From Lysobacter_K koreensis (GTDB taxonomy: Bacteria; Pseudomonadota; Gammaproteobacteria; Xanthomonadales; Xanthomonadaceae): DNA of 64,000 nt. The position numbers were made by a program, and so were the translations under genes. Shown one piece after another: positions 27,771-38,616 of the stretch. Each line of letters begins with the position of its first letter. Within the stretch, counting starts at the first letter, position 1. The stretch spans positions 310,001 through 374,000 of the forward strand of contig NZ_JBHTIH010000004.1 of NCBI RefSeq assembly GCF_042677045.1, read 5' to 3'. The notes below the pieces were generated by a model. It saw nothing but the letters and a program-made list of their open reading frames with translations, ran no database searches and was not told where the DNA came from.

Positions 27771-28741
27771 CGCTCCGACGGCCCGGTCGCGTAGTAGTCG
27801 CGGCGCACGAACAGGTCCGGCTGGATCAGCTCGGTGAACGCGCGCGCCTGCGGCGACAGGTACTTGCCCTTGCGCACCACCACGCCGTAGCTGCGCGACG
27901 GGAAGTAGCGCGCCAGCGAGCGCGCCGCCAGCCGCTCGCGGTCGGCGTCGGTCAGGCAGATCGCGGTGACGATGCTGATCCCCAGCCCCATCGCCACGTA
28001 CTGCTTGATCACCTCCCAGCCGCCGACCTCCAGCGCCACCGTGTACGGGACCCGGTTTTGCTGGAACACCAGGTCGACCATGCGGTAGGTGGTCAGCCGC
28101 TGCGGCGGCAGGATCAGGCCGTACGGCGACAGGTCCTGCAGGGTGAGGTCGGGCTGGCGCGCGAGCGGGTGGTCGCGCGGCGTGATCAGCATCGGCTCGA
28201 ACTGGTAGATCGGCGCGTAGTCGAGGTCGGCCGGCACGTCGAGCATCGACCCCACCGCCAGGTCGACCGCGTCCGAGCGCAGCAGGTCGAGGCCGCCGGC
28301 GCCGGTGACGTTGTGCAGGCTCAGCCGCACCTCCGGGTGCGCGGCGCGGAACGCCTCGACGATCCGCGGCAGCAGGTACAGGATCGTGGAGCTGCCGGCG
28401 GCGACGTTGAGCTCGCCCGCGTCGAGCCCGCGCACGCGCTCGCGGAACACCCCGTCCAGCCCGTCCAAGCCCTCGACCAGTGGCCGCGCCAGCTCGTACA
28501 GCTCCTGGCCCTCGCGGGTCAGGGCCAGGCGGCGGCCGCTGCGCTCAAGCAGGCGCACGCCCATTTCGCGCTCCAGCGCCTGCAACTGCAGGGTCACCGC
28601 GGGCTGGCTCAGGTACAGGGCCTCGGCCGCGCGCGACACCGAGCCCAGCCGCGCGGTCTGGCAAAACGCGCGCAGCGGCTTGAGGCGGTCGCCCTTGTAG
28701 GCGAAGCGGGGGCTGGGAGCGCGTTTGCTGGGCACGTTCAC
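27767..28741 (-). CDS. LysR-type regulator divergent from aceB
   Basis: A 324-residue LTTR beginning at GTG 28739-28741. The winged helix-turn-helix is at about 20-85 (LRAFCQTARLGSVSRAAEAL, LSQPAVTLQLQALEREMGV, LLERSGRRLALTREGQ). The effector domain (about 110-300) matches the CysB/Cbl-type pattern with GSSTILYLLPRIVEAFRAAH and GLGISIVTAICL. It is divergent from aceB-aceA with a 118-base AT-richer gap, the classic LTTR arrangement, so it probably controls the glyoxylate shunt; the co-inducer is unknown. The stop codon comes from a REP element. Confidence 0.9.
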   Translation of the reverse strand: MNVPSKRAPSPRFAYKGDRLKPLRAFCQTARLGSVSRAAEALYLSQPAVTLQLQALEREMGVRLLERSGRRLALTREGQELYELARPLVEGLDGLDGVFRERVRGLDAGELNVAAGSSTILYLLPRIVEAFRAAHPEVRLSLHNVTGAGGLDLLRSDAVDLAVGSMLDVPADLDYAPIYQFEPMLITPRDHPLARQPDLTLQDLSPYGLILPPQRLTTYRMVDLVFQQNRVPYTVALEVGGWEVIKQYVAMGLGISIVTAICLTDADRERLAARSLARYFPSRSYGVVVRKGKYLSPQARAFTELIQPDLFVRRDYYATGPSER

Positions 28742-28750
28742 GGCCTATGT

Positions 28751-28801
28751 ATAAGCATGGCTAATGATATGTATTGATAGAACTTTATTGTCAAATACGA
28801 T
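28751..28801 (+). promoter_or_regulatory. Candidate aceB promoter and LysR operator region
   Basis: In a distinctly AT-rich island between lysR and aceB, TTGATA (28774-28779) and TACGAT (28796-28801) are spaced by 16 bases and point toward aceB. Just upstream ataag (28751) and ctttat (28783) form a loose dyad compatible with an LTTR site. Predicted by eye only. Confidence 0.45.
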
Positions 28802-28859
28802 ACCTGACCGCATGGTCGCCTCCTACACGTAAGCCTGGTTACAGGCGGGAGAGCAAGGC

Positions 28860-30494
<1,635 letters not shown>

Positions 30495-30554
30495 CCGACC
30501 GCAGCACGCAACCCGCCACGTTCCCATTCCAACCAAGTCGAAAGGATTTCCGCC

Positions 30555-31886
<1,332 letters not shown>

Positions 31887-31911
31887 ACGGCCACCGCGCG
31901 TACCTCGCAGC

Positions 31912-31943
31912 GGCGGCCACGCATTGCGTGGCCGCCCTTTTTT
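31912..31943 (+). terminator. Rho-independent terminator after aceA
   Basis: Stem ggcggccacgc / gcgtggccgcc (31912-31922 with 31926-31936) with a three-base loop, followed by cttttttg. Ends the aceBA transcript. Confidence 0.9.
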
Positions 31944-32040
31944 GCGTCTCGCGTTAGGGCCTCCGGCTCGCTCTCAGGCGCGCCACCCCGGTGCTATCCT
32001 CGCCTGCAGTCTCCTGGACGACGGAGTGCGGGGTCGTGGA

Positions 32041-33087
32041 ATGAAGGGTGAAAACGCCGCGTCGCCCACGCGCGACGAACCAGCGCAGCGCACCGCGCCG
32101 AACGGCGACCTCGCCGCCGCGGCGTTGACCGCCGACGAGTTCGCCCTGTTCGCGCAGGTCGGCCGCATGCGCCGCGCGTATGCCGGCGAGGTGCTGTTCC
32201 GCCGCGGCGACCTGGGCACGACCATGTACGTGGTGTCCAAGGGCGCGGTCGAACTCGACTTCGGCGACGACCTGATCGCCAAGCGGCTGGGGCCCAACGA
32301 ATTCTTCGGCGAGCTCGGCCTGCTGATCGGCGACCACGCCCGCAGCGCCGATGCCACGGTGCCGGTCGACGGCATGCTGATCGAACTGCGCGCCGAGGAG
32401 TTCCAGCGCCTGGTCGACCGCGAGCCCGGGCTGGTCTCGTACTTCCTGCGCCGCGCGATCATGCGCGTGGTGCTGAACGAACAGGGCCTGATCCGCCGCC
32501 TGCGCCGCCGCAACCACGACCTGCAGTCCGCGCTCGACAGCCTGCGCGCCACCGCGGCCCAGCTCAACCAGACCGAAGCGCTGATCCGCACCGACGAGCT
32601 CACCGGCCTGTTCAACCGCCGCGGCCTGGCCAAGCACCTGCAGGACCGCCACCGCAACGGCAGCACCCACGGCCTGGGTCTGCTGCTGATCGACTGCGAT
32701 CGCTTCAAGGCCGTCAACGACGACCACGGCCACCTCGCCGGCGACCGAGTACTGCAGGCAGTCGCCCACATCCTGCGCTCGGTGGCCGGCAACGGCGACA
32801 TCGCCTGCCGCCTCGGCGGCGACGAGTTCGCGCTGCTGGTCAAGGCCGACAGCCGCGACGACGTCATGCGCTACGCCGACTTCATCGTCAGCACCGCGCA
32901 CGGCCTGCTGCAGATGCCGCACACCACGCCGCTGATCTGCACGCTCAGCCTAGGTGCCTGCCTGGTCGCGCCCGACACGCAGTGGAACGATTGGTACGCG
33001 CACGCCGACGCCGCGCTGTACCGCGCCAAGCGCTTGGGCGGCAACCGCGTCGAATGGCAGGACGACGCGCTCGCCGCCACCGCGTGA
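32041..33087 (+). CDS. Cyclic-nucleotide-binding (CRP-like) + GGDEF protein
   Basis: A 348-residue protein from ATG 32041. Residues about 35-150 form a cNMP-binding (CAP_ED) domain: GEVLFRRGDLGTTMYVVSKG, LGPNEFFGELGLLIG and DHARSADATV, the phosphate-cassette region. After a coiled-coil-like helix the GGDEF domain (about 185-340) contains RTDELTGLFNRRGL and an intact GGDEF at 259-263, but the I-site position reads GNGD instead of RxxD, so product inhibition is unlikely. It should couple a cyclic nucleotide to c-di-GMP synthesis. A class III cyclase-like protein is encoded next (37-base gap), a possible source of the ligand. A longer upstream frame overlaps the aceA terminator and is rejected. 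Confidence 0.9.
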   Translation: MKGENAASPTRDEPAQRTAPNGDLAAAALTADEFALFAQVGRMRRAYAGEVLFRRGDLGTTMYVVSKGAVELDFGDDLIAKRLGPNEFFGELGLLIGDHARSADATVPVDGMLIELRAEEFQRLVDREPGLVSYFLRRAIMRVVLNEQGLIRRLRRRNHDLQSALDSLRATAAQLNQTEALIRTDELTGLFNRRGLAKHLQDRHRNGSTHGLGLLLIDCDRFKAVNDDHGHLAGDRVLQAVAHILRSVAGNGDIACRLGGDEFALLVKADSRDDVMRYADFIVSTAHGLLQMPHTTPLICTLSLGACLVAPDTQWNDWYAHADAALYRAKRLGGNRVEWQDDALAATA

Positions 33088-33124
33088 GCGCGCCCACCGC
33101 GACGCCGTCATCCAGGCCACCGCC

Positions 33125-35743
33125 ATGAACGACCTCAGCCAGCACAGCTCCGACGCGCCGCAGCTGCGCACCTTGCTGCTGACCGACCTGTGCGACTCGA
33201 CCTCGCTGGTCGAACGCCTCGGCGACACCGTCGCCGCCGAGCTGTTCCGCGAACACGACCGCCTGGTGCTGCAACTGCAGCAGCAATGGCGCGGGCGCCT
33301 GATCGACCGTTCCGACGGCCTGCTGCTGCTGTTCGAGCGGCCGATCGACGGCCTCGGCTTCGCGCTCGACTACGGCCACGGCCTGCGCGCGCTCGGCAAG
33401 GCGCACCAGCAGACGCTGCTGACCCGCGCCGGCCTGCACGTCGGCGAGGTGCTGACCTGGCGCAACAGCGACGAGGCCGTGCGCGTCGGCGCCAAGCCGC
33501 TCGAGGTCGAAGGCCTGGCCAAGCCGACCGCGGCGCGCCTGATGTCGATGGCGCGGCCCGGGCAGATCCTGCTGTCGGCGGTGGCCGAGCCTCTCGCCCA
33601 CCGCGCCGCGCGGGAACTGGGCGAACGCGGCCTCGGCCTGACCTGGAAATCGCACGGCCGCTGGCACTTCAAGGGCGTGCCCAACAGCCAGGAAGTGTTC
33701 GAGGTCGGCGAGCCCGGGATTGCCCCGCTGCGCGCGCCACCCAGCAGCCCCAAGGCCTGGCGCGACATCCCGCTGTGGCGGCGCCCGGCCGCGCTCGCCG
33801 CCGAGGTCGCGCTGCTGGCCGGCATCGGCATCGGCGCCTGGTTCGTCACCCGCCCGCAGCCGGCGATCGCGTTCAACCAGCGCGACTGGGTGGTGGTCGC
33901 CGACCTGCGCAACCTCACCGGCGACCAGTTGCTCGACGACTCGCTGGAACAGGCGTTCCGCATCAGCCTGGAGCAGTCGCGCCACGTCAACGTGCTCAGC
34001 GACCTCAAGACCCGCGACACGCTGAGCCGCATGCAGCTCAAGCCCGGCACCGTGCTCGATCGCGCCATCGCCTCCGAGGTCGCCGTGCGCGACGGCGCGC
34101 GCGCGGTGATCCTGCCGACCGTGTCCGAAGTCGGCGGCCGCGTCCGCGTCAGCGCCGAGGTGATCGACCCGCACACCCAGACCACGGTCTACGCCGAATC
34201 GGCGGACGGTACCGGCGCGGTGTCGGCGCTGGATTCGATCGATACCGTCACCGCCGCGCTGCGCGGCAAGCTTGGCGAGGCGCTGAAGTCGATCGAGAAG
34301 GATTCGGCGCCGTTGCCCCGGGTGACGACCAAGAATCTGGATGCGTTGCGGGCGTATGCATTGGGTGTGCAGGCTTACTCCAAAGCGGATACGCAACAGG
34401 CCTTGCGGTACTTTCAACACGCTATAGAGCTCGATCCGCAGTTCGCATTGGCTTATCTGGGCATCATGCGTACATACGTCGCTGTGCCCGATGCCGCCAA
34501 TGCAAAGCACTACCTGCAACGGGCAGAAGCATTGCGCTCCCACCTTCCGCTTCGTGACGCGTTGTATCTGGACGCTTGGGTTGCCGAACTTGGTCCAAAG
34601 CCCTCGCTTCACGCCCCGGAGAAGTGGAAGTTGTTGTCGGGCGTCTATCCGGATTACCACGCGGGTTCCGCCAACTATGCCTGGGCGGCGTTCACCGCGG
34701 GTCGCTACCAGGAGTCGATGAAATCGGCCCTTCTCGCCACCGCAGCGCAGAACCCGCTTCGGGGCCATGCAGTTGACCAGGTGGGGCGCGCGCAACTGGC
34801 ACAAGAGCAGTACGCAGCAGCGCTCCTTAGCTTCAAGCAGGCAGGGGCGGCACAGCAAAGACGCGCGAGCCGTCAACAGGCTGCCGCATTGGCGGCCACT
34901 CGGCGCTTCACGGAGGCGGACGCGGTACTTAAAGCCTTGCCGCAGGATGTTCCCAGCGGGTATCTCGAACGCGTCGCGATCCCCTTGGACCAAGGGCGCT
35001 GGGATCAGGCACTGCGGAATGCCGTGAGCGTCAAAGCTAAAGTGAGCCGCAAGAATTTCTTGTTGAGGGACGTGACTGATTTGGTCGAACTGTCGGTACG
35101 CGCCTTGCGCGATCCTGGCAATTTGAAGTCTCAGGCTTACTTGGACGTCATCTATGCCGCGCTTGACGGTGTCGATTTGCAGGGCGCCGCAGACGTTTCG
35201 GACCGCGTCTATGTGGCTTTGACAGCAACTTATCTGGCTCAGCGTGCCGGGCGAGGCGATGTGGCAGACAAAGCCATGCAAAAGCTGGCCAAGCAAGTGG
35301 CGGAGAGCGGTGACCCTCGGTTAGCGCAAATGCTGCAGATCATTCGTGCGGGCCAACTGCGCCTGGCAGGGAATGCGCCAGCCGCAGTGGCACAACTAGA
35401 ACGATTGATGGACGGCTCCGAGTTGTTCCAAGCGCACGTCGCGCTGCGCGACGCCTTGCGCGCCGCGGGTCGCTACGATGAGGCGCTGAGAGAAGATCGT
35501 TGGCTTGCGGCCCGTCGCGGCCTTGCATATGTCGAGCTGACTGGCGCACAAGCCCAGCAAGCCATCAATGTGGCTGATACGACGCTGGCTCGATTGGACG
35601 CGGCCGAGGTCTTGCAGAAGCTGGGTCGCATCGGTGAAGCGCGGCTAGAAGCCGAAGCTTTCAGCCGCGCATGGCCGCAAGCGGGACTACCTGACTACTT
35701 ACGTGACAGAGCCTTCTCGATCTTGCCGGCCACGAAGCAATGA
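33125..35743 (+). CDS. Class III nucleotidyl cyclase-TPR membrane protein of a peptide-modification cassette
   Basis: An 872-residue protein from ATG 33125. Residues 10-190 form a class III adenylate/guanylate cyclase domain; both metal aspartates are present (D21 in LTDLCDST and D64 in RSDGLLLLF), 43 residues apart as in active enzymes. A transmembrane helix (about 222-243) follows, then a TolB/CadC-like segment (WVVVADLRNLTGDQLLDDSL) and a TPR region (about 400-860). The architecture matches what I recall as NCBI's 'putative peptide modification system cyclase', always beside small modified-peptide precursors and a SagB-like dehydrogenase, as here. The first 40 percent is very GC-rich; from about 34320 composition falls clearly. 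Its stop overlaps the first precursor gene by 49 bases on opposite strands. Role in maturation or regulation is unproven. Confidence 0.85.
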   Translation: MNDLSQHSSDAPQLRTLLLTDLCDSTSLVERLGDTVAAELFREHDRLVLQLQQQWRGRLIDRSDGLLLLFERPIDGLGFALDYGHGLRALGKAHQQTLLTRAGLHVGEVLTWRNSDEAVRVGAKPLEVEGLAKPTAARLMSMARPGQILLSAVAEPLAHRAARELGERGLGLTWKSHGRWHFKGVPNSQEVFEVGEPGIAPLRAPPSSPKAWRDIPLWRRPAALAAEVALLAGIGIGAWFVTRPQPAIAFNQRDWVVVADLRNLTGDQLLDDSLEQAFRISLEQSRHVNVLSDLKTRDTLSRMQLKPGTVLDRAIASEVAVRDGARAVILPTVSEVGGRVRVSAEVIDPHTQTTVYAESADGTGAVSALDSIDTVTAALRGKLGEALKSIEKDSAPLPRVTTKNLDALRAYALGVQAYSKADTQQALRYFQHAIELDPQFALAYLGIMRTYVAVPDAANAKHYLQRAEALRSHLPLRDALYLDAWVAELGPKPSLHAPEKWKLLSGVYPDYHAGSANYAWAAFTAGRYQESMKSALLATAAQNPLRGHAVDQVGRAQLAQEQYAAALLSFKQAGAAQQRRASRQQAAALAATRRFTEADAVLKALPQDVPSGYLERVAIPLDQGRWDQALRNAVSVKAKVSRKNFLLRDVTDLVELSVRALRDPGNLKSQAYLDVIYAALDGVDLQGAADVSDRVYVALTATYLAQRAGRGDVADKAMQKLAKQVAESGDPRLAQMLQIIRAGQLRLAGNAPAAVAQLERLMDGSELFQAHVALRDALRAAGRYDEALREDRWLAARRGLAYVELTGAQAQQAINVADTTLARLDAAEVLQKLGRIGEARLEAEAFSRAWPQAGLPDYLRDRAFSILPATKQ

Positions 35744-36006
35744 GGATTGGTCAAAGCCTGACTTGATACCAGGTAATCCTTGAGCTGGTCGCGGGCCGCA
35801 GCGATCTCCTTTTTTGACCCCAAACTGTCCACTGCCGCACAGGCCATCAGAGCCATGGCTTCCTTCGCCGGCGGATAGCCAACGTAGGCGAGCCCGGCTA
35901 TCGGGTTTCTCTTAAACAGCCTGCGAAACTCGCTGTCGGTGCTCAACAGGTCCAGCAACTTGTCCGCGGTCTTCGCATTGAACGGTATCGCCTTAGTCTT
36001 CGCCAT
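35695..36006 (-). CDS. RiPP-like precursor peptide 1 (NHLP/Nif11-like leader)
   Basis: A 103-residue peptide from ATG 36004-36006 behind aggggga. The leader-like half contains ADKLLDLLSTDSEFRRLF, then KRNPIAGLAYVGYP, an F/L-spaced helix ending in a Gly-x-Pro as in NHLP/Nif11 leader families. The middle has a Cys (MACAAV) and the C-terminus reads ALTNPHCFVAGKIEKALSRK. It aligns over its whole length with the second precursor (36267-36626), sharing LLSTD, the Cys of the middle segment, ARDxLK and TNPHCF. I expect it to be post-translationally modified, perhaps at the conserved Cys residues; no modification is known. It runs convergent with the cyclase, overlapping its 3' end. Confidence 0.82.
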   Translation of the reverse strand: MAKTKAIPFNAKTADKLLDLLSTDSEFRRLFKRNPIAGLAYVGYPPAKEAMALMACAAVDSLGSKKEIAAARDQLKDYLVSSQALTNPHCFVAGKIEKALSRK

Positions 36007-36222
36007 TCCCCTTTCCCCCTGTGAGATCCATAACGGACCGTTGGTTTTCGGAATCTATCCCTGCCTGCTCTACGGAACAACCGTTTGAATTCGGACGCCG
36101 GGACTGGGCGAAGCAAAATGGCTCGTTGGAGCCGCAAGTAAAAAGTGGGAGGCTCCTCCAGCTTTCTCTGGCCAGTTACGAGACCGAGGGGAACGATCAG
36201 ATGATCGCCAGTTGGCCTGAAA

Positions 36223-36251
36223 GGCGCAGGAGCTATTTTTACCCCTGCGCC
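36223..36251 (-). terminator. Hairpin between the two precursor genes
   Basis: Perfect 8-bp stem ggcgcagg / cctgcgcc with an A/T-rich 13-base loop, read on the minus strand just downstream of precursor 2, followed by tttcagg rather than a full T tract. It may be an attenuator or processing hairpin giving unequal expression of the two precursors. TTGACA also occurs beside it (minus strand), so a second promoter for precursor 1 is possible. Confidence 0.45.
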
Positions 36252-36266
36252 TGTCAAGAGTTGCAG

Positions 36267-36626
36267 CTATTTGCGGCGCAGGGCTGCCGTGATACTCCCG
36301 GCTTCGAAGCAGTGCGGGTTCGTGAATATTCCAGCCGACGTAATGTGAGCTTTCAGATGATCTCGCGCAGAAATGAACTCGTTCTTCGACGCGATGCGAT
36401 TCACCGGCCCGCATCTGGAAATCGACTCGGTGGAGATGGGGTGGCCTAGCATCGCTAGTGCCGCATTCGGATCTTTCTCGAACAAGTCGCGAAACATGTT
36501 GTCGGTGCTCAAGAGTTCCAAGAGCCGGTCGGCGACTTGGGGTTGTAGCGGGTTTTTCCCATTGATCGCTACTGATAGCTGACGCGTGGGTTGAGGCGCT
36601 TGACGGTGTGCGGAAACAGTTTGCAT
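36267..36626 (-). CDS. RiPP-like precursor peptide 2 (NHLP/Nif11-like leader)
   Basis: A 119-residue peptide. I place the start at ATG 36624-36626 because it follows a strong ribosome site (gagaggagagcgat); the frame is open 24 codons further. After a 40-residue polar N-terminus the leader-like segment VADRLLELLSTDNMFRDLF, EKDPNAALAMLGHP parallels precursor 1. A conserved Cys occurs in SRCGPV and the C-terminus is IFTNPHCFEAGSITAALRRK. Cys positions and TNPHCF match precursor 1, whereas the surrounding residues vary. It is transcribed divergently from the SagB-like dehydrogenase across a 105-base gap. Confidence 0.82.
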   Translation of the reverse strand: MQTVSAHRQAPQPTRQLSVAINGKNPLQPQVADRLLELLSTDNMFRDLFEKDPNAALAMLGHPISTESISRCGPVNRIASKNEFISARDHLKAHITSAGIFTNPHCFEAGSITAALRRK

Positions 36627-36731
36627 ATCGCTCTCCTCTCGTTGGTGATGACCCGCTGCATGATGCCGTCGCGTGTCACCGCATAAGCTATCTGTCATCG
36701 TGTACTGCGGGGAAGTGGCCTAGGAGGTCAA

Positions 36732-37928
36732 ATGCGCGTGCGTCGCTGTGCGGTGTTGTATCTGGAGCCGCGCGAGGAGATCAGCTTCGACCTGAACGTA
36801 CTGCTGTCAGGTGGCGATGGCCTGCGCCGCGGCAGCCGCTGGTTGGCTCTGGCGCCGCACCTCGGCGAGGAAGTCGAAGTTGATTCAATGGAGCGCGAAC
36901 TGCTCGGTGCACTTGGCCCCAGCCAATGGGTGGATGCGAACACGTTAGCCTCGCATCCGCCGGTCGCGCTCAAGCGCCTGCTGAAGCAAGGCCTGCTGAT
37001 ATCAGACGGCAAGCGTCACGCCGCGCACCGCGAACGCGACGATGCGTTGCGCTCGACCTACTGGCACCCGTTGGCCGCGACGCTGCATGCGTTTACCCGT
37101 TGGCGCGAGGTCGATGCGGTGCAAAGCATGAAAGACAGCGGCACCGAGACCGCCCTCGAGATGCGCCAGGTGCTCGGCGCGCCGCCAGCCGAGGCCGCGC
37201 GTCGCGGCGAGGATTCGCAACGGCTGCCGCTGCCGCGCGCCGCGCCGACCGACTTCGACCGCCTGCTCGCGCGCCGCGCCACCTGCCGCAACTTCGATGC
37301 CGCCAGGCCGCTGCCACACGCGCTGTTCGCGCAGCTGCTCGAACGCGTGTTCTCGGCGCAGGCCGAGGTCCGGGTCAGCGACGACACCGTGTTCCTGAAG
37401 AAGACCAGCCCGTCCGGTGGCGGCCTGCACCCGGTCGAGGCCTACCTGATCGTGCAGCACGTCGAAGGGGTCGCCCCCGGCCTGTACCACTACCAGGCGC
37501 GCGAGCACGCACTAGAACCGTTGCCCGCACCCGCGCAGCCGCTGCGCGAATTCGTCATGGACATGGTCGCGCAGCAGCACTGGTTCGCAGACGCGCACGT
37601 GCTGGTGCTGCTGTCGCCGCGCTTCGATCGCACGTTCTGGAAGTACCGCCATCACGCCAAGGGCTACCGCGTGGTCGCCCTCGAAGCCGGACACCTGTCG
37701 CAGACCCTGTACCTGTCCGCCACCGAGGCCGGGCTGGGCGCCTTCATCACCGGCGCGATCAACGAGGTGCAGCTGGAACGCGCCTTCGGCCTCGACCCGA
37801 TCCAGCAGGGCGCGCTGGCGGTCTGCGGCTTCGGCTGGCGCGGCGAGGTGATGACGACCACCGAGCTCGACCCGGCCGGCGAGGTCTGGGTACGCACCGC
37901 GGAGCTGGCCGCCGATCCGCGCGACTGA
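36732..37928 (+). CDS. SagB-related FMN dehydrogenase of the peptide-modification cassette
   Basis: A 398-residue protein from ATG 36732 with an ideal aggaggt site (36722-36728). The C-terminal 220 residues have the nitroreductase/SagB fold: RRATCRNFDAARPLP (FMN phosphate), KKTSPSGGGLHPVEAYLIV, a WKYRHHAKGYRVVALEAGHL segment and NEVQLERAFGLD. SagB enzymes oxidise azolines in thiazole/oxazole peptides; here the substrate would be the TNPHCF precursors. The N-terminal 110 residues include a winged-helix-like stretch (DANTLASHPPVALKRLLKQG), possibly a leader-recognition module. It matches what I recall as 'putative peptide maturation dehydrogenase'. No YcaO cyclodehydratase is in the window, so the step before oxidation is unclear. 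Confidence 0.88.
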   Translation: MRVRRCAVLYLEPREEISFDLNVLLSGGDGLRRGSRWLALAPHLGEEVEVDSMERELLGALGPSQWVDANTLASHPPVALKRLLKQGLLISDGKRHAAHRERDDALRSTYWHPLAATLHAFTRWREVDAVQSMKDSGTETALEMRQVLGAPPAEAARRGEDSQRLPLPRAAPTDFDRLLARRATCRNFDAARPLPHALFAQLLERVFSAQAEVRVSDDTVFLKKTSPSGGGLHPVEAYLIVQHVEGVAPGLYHYQAREHALEPLPAPAQPLREFVMDMVAQQHWFADAHVLVLLSPRFDRTFWKYRHHAKGYRVVALEAGHLSQTLYLSATEAGLGAFITGAINEVQLERAFGLDPIQQGALAVCGFGWRGEVMTTTELDPAGEVWVRTAELAADPRD

Positions 37929-38022
37929 GAAAAACTCCCTCTTCCGGCACATGGACACGGTTGCGGCGCGTCGATAGGGTGGCGCGACCAATCAGGGGTC
38001 CAATCGGAAGGGGTAGTGCGAG

Positions 38023-38475
38023 ATGCGTTTGTTCATATTCATGGGGCTGTTGCTGGCGTCCTTCGGCGCGTTCGCCGATTCGGCCGGGCGCAAGCCGCTG
38101 GCAGTGGTGGCGATCACCGCGCAGCAGAAGCAGATCCACGACGACGTCATCGCGGTCAGGGGCCGCTACAAGGACATGCCCTCGTCGAAGCGCGTAGACC
38201 TGCTCGCCAAGCAGGCCGGACTGATGGCGATGCTGGAAGGCAAGACCACCACCGACGAGCTGTCCGAAAGCGAGCAAACCGAGGCGTTCAATACCCTCGA
38301 ATGGATTGAGGCGGCGATCAACAATGCCGAGGACGAGCGCATGGTCTGTCGCCGCGAAAAGGTGCTGGGTAGTACCCGTCTGACCCGGGTCTGCCGCACG
38401 GTGGAGGAAGAGCGCCGCATGAAGGAGCTGGCGCGTGACCAACTCGACCGTGGCGATGCTCAGATGCGTCGGTAA
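38023..38475 (+). CDS. Small secreted paralog A (C-x-R...GSTR..R.C family)
   Basis: A 150-residue protein from ATG 38023 (aggggtagtgcgag upstream) with a Sec signal peptide (1-18, LLLASFGAFA). The mature part is predicted all-helical: ITAQQKQIHDDVIAVRGRYK, LLAKQAGLMAMLEGKTTTDEL, NTLEWIEAAINNAEDERMVC, and ends in a two-Cys loop MVCRREKVLGSTRLTRVC. It is the first of four tandem paralogs (38023, 38617, 39178, 39720), all secreted and with the same C-terminal cysteine pair. The family is unknown to me. It has its own bidirectional terminator. It lies 94 bases after the peptide dehydrogenase. Confidence 0.8.
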   Translation: MRLFIFMGLLLASFGAFADSAGRKPLAVVAITAQQKQIHDDVIAVRGRYKDMPSSKRVDLLAKQAGLMAMLEGKTTTDELSESEQTEAFNTLEWIEAAINNAEDERMVCRREKVLGSTRLTRVCRTVEEERRMKELARDQLDRGDAQMRR

Positions 38476-38490
38476 CGGAATCGCGCTGGA

Positions 38491-38519
38491 AAAAAGGGCG
38501 GCCAATGGCCGCCCTTTTT
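38491..38519. terminator. Bidirectional terminator after paralog A
   Basis: Stem gggcggcc / ggccgccc (38496-38503 with 38507-38514), three-base loop, flanked by AAAAA on the left and TTTTT on the right, so it can act in both directions. Confidence 0.9.
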
Positions 38520-38616
38520 GTTTCAGTCCGGAATCGCCGGGAACCTGAACAGATGCCGCGTTGAAGCGGGCCGTCAGCCGGCGTAGTGTCGGCCGCTCAC
38601 CCCGTGGAGAACCGCC

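Noticed and set aside
36021..36449. 142-residue plus-strand frame between the two precursor genes
   Set aside because: It overlaps precursor 2 antisense, lacks a ribosome site, and has no recognisable features.
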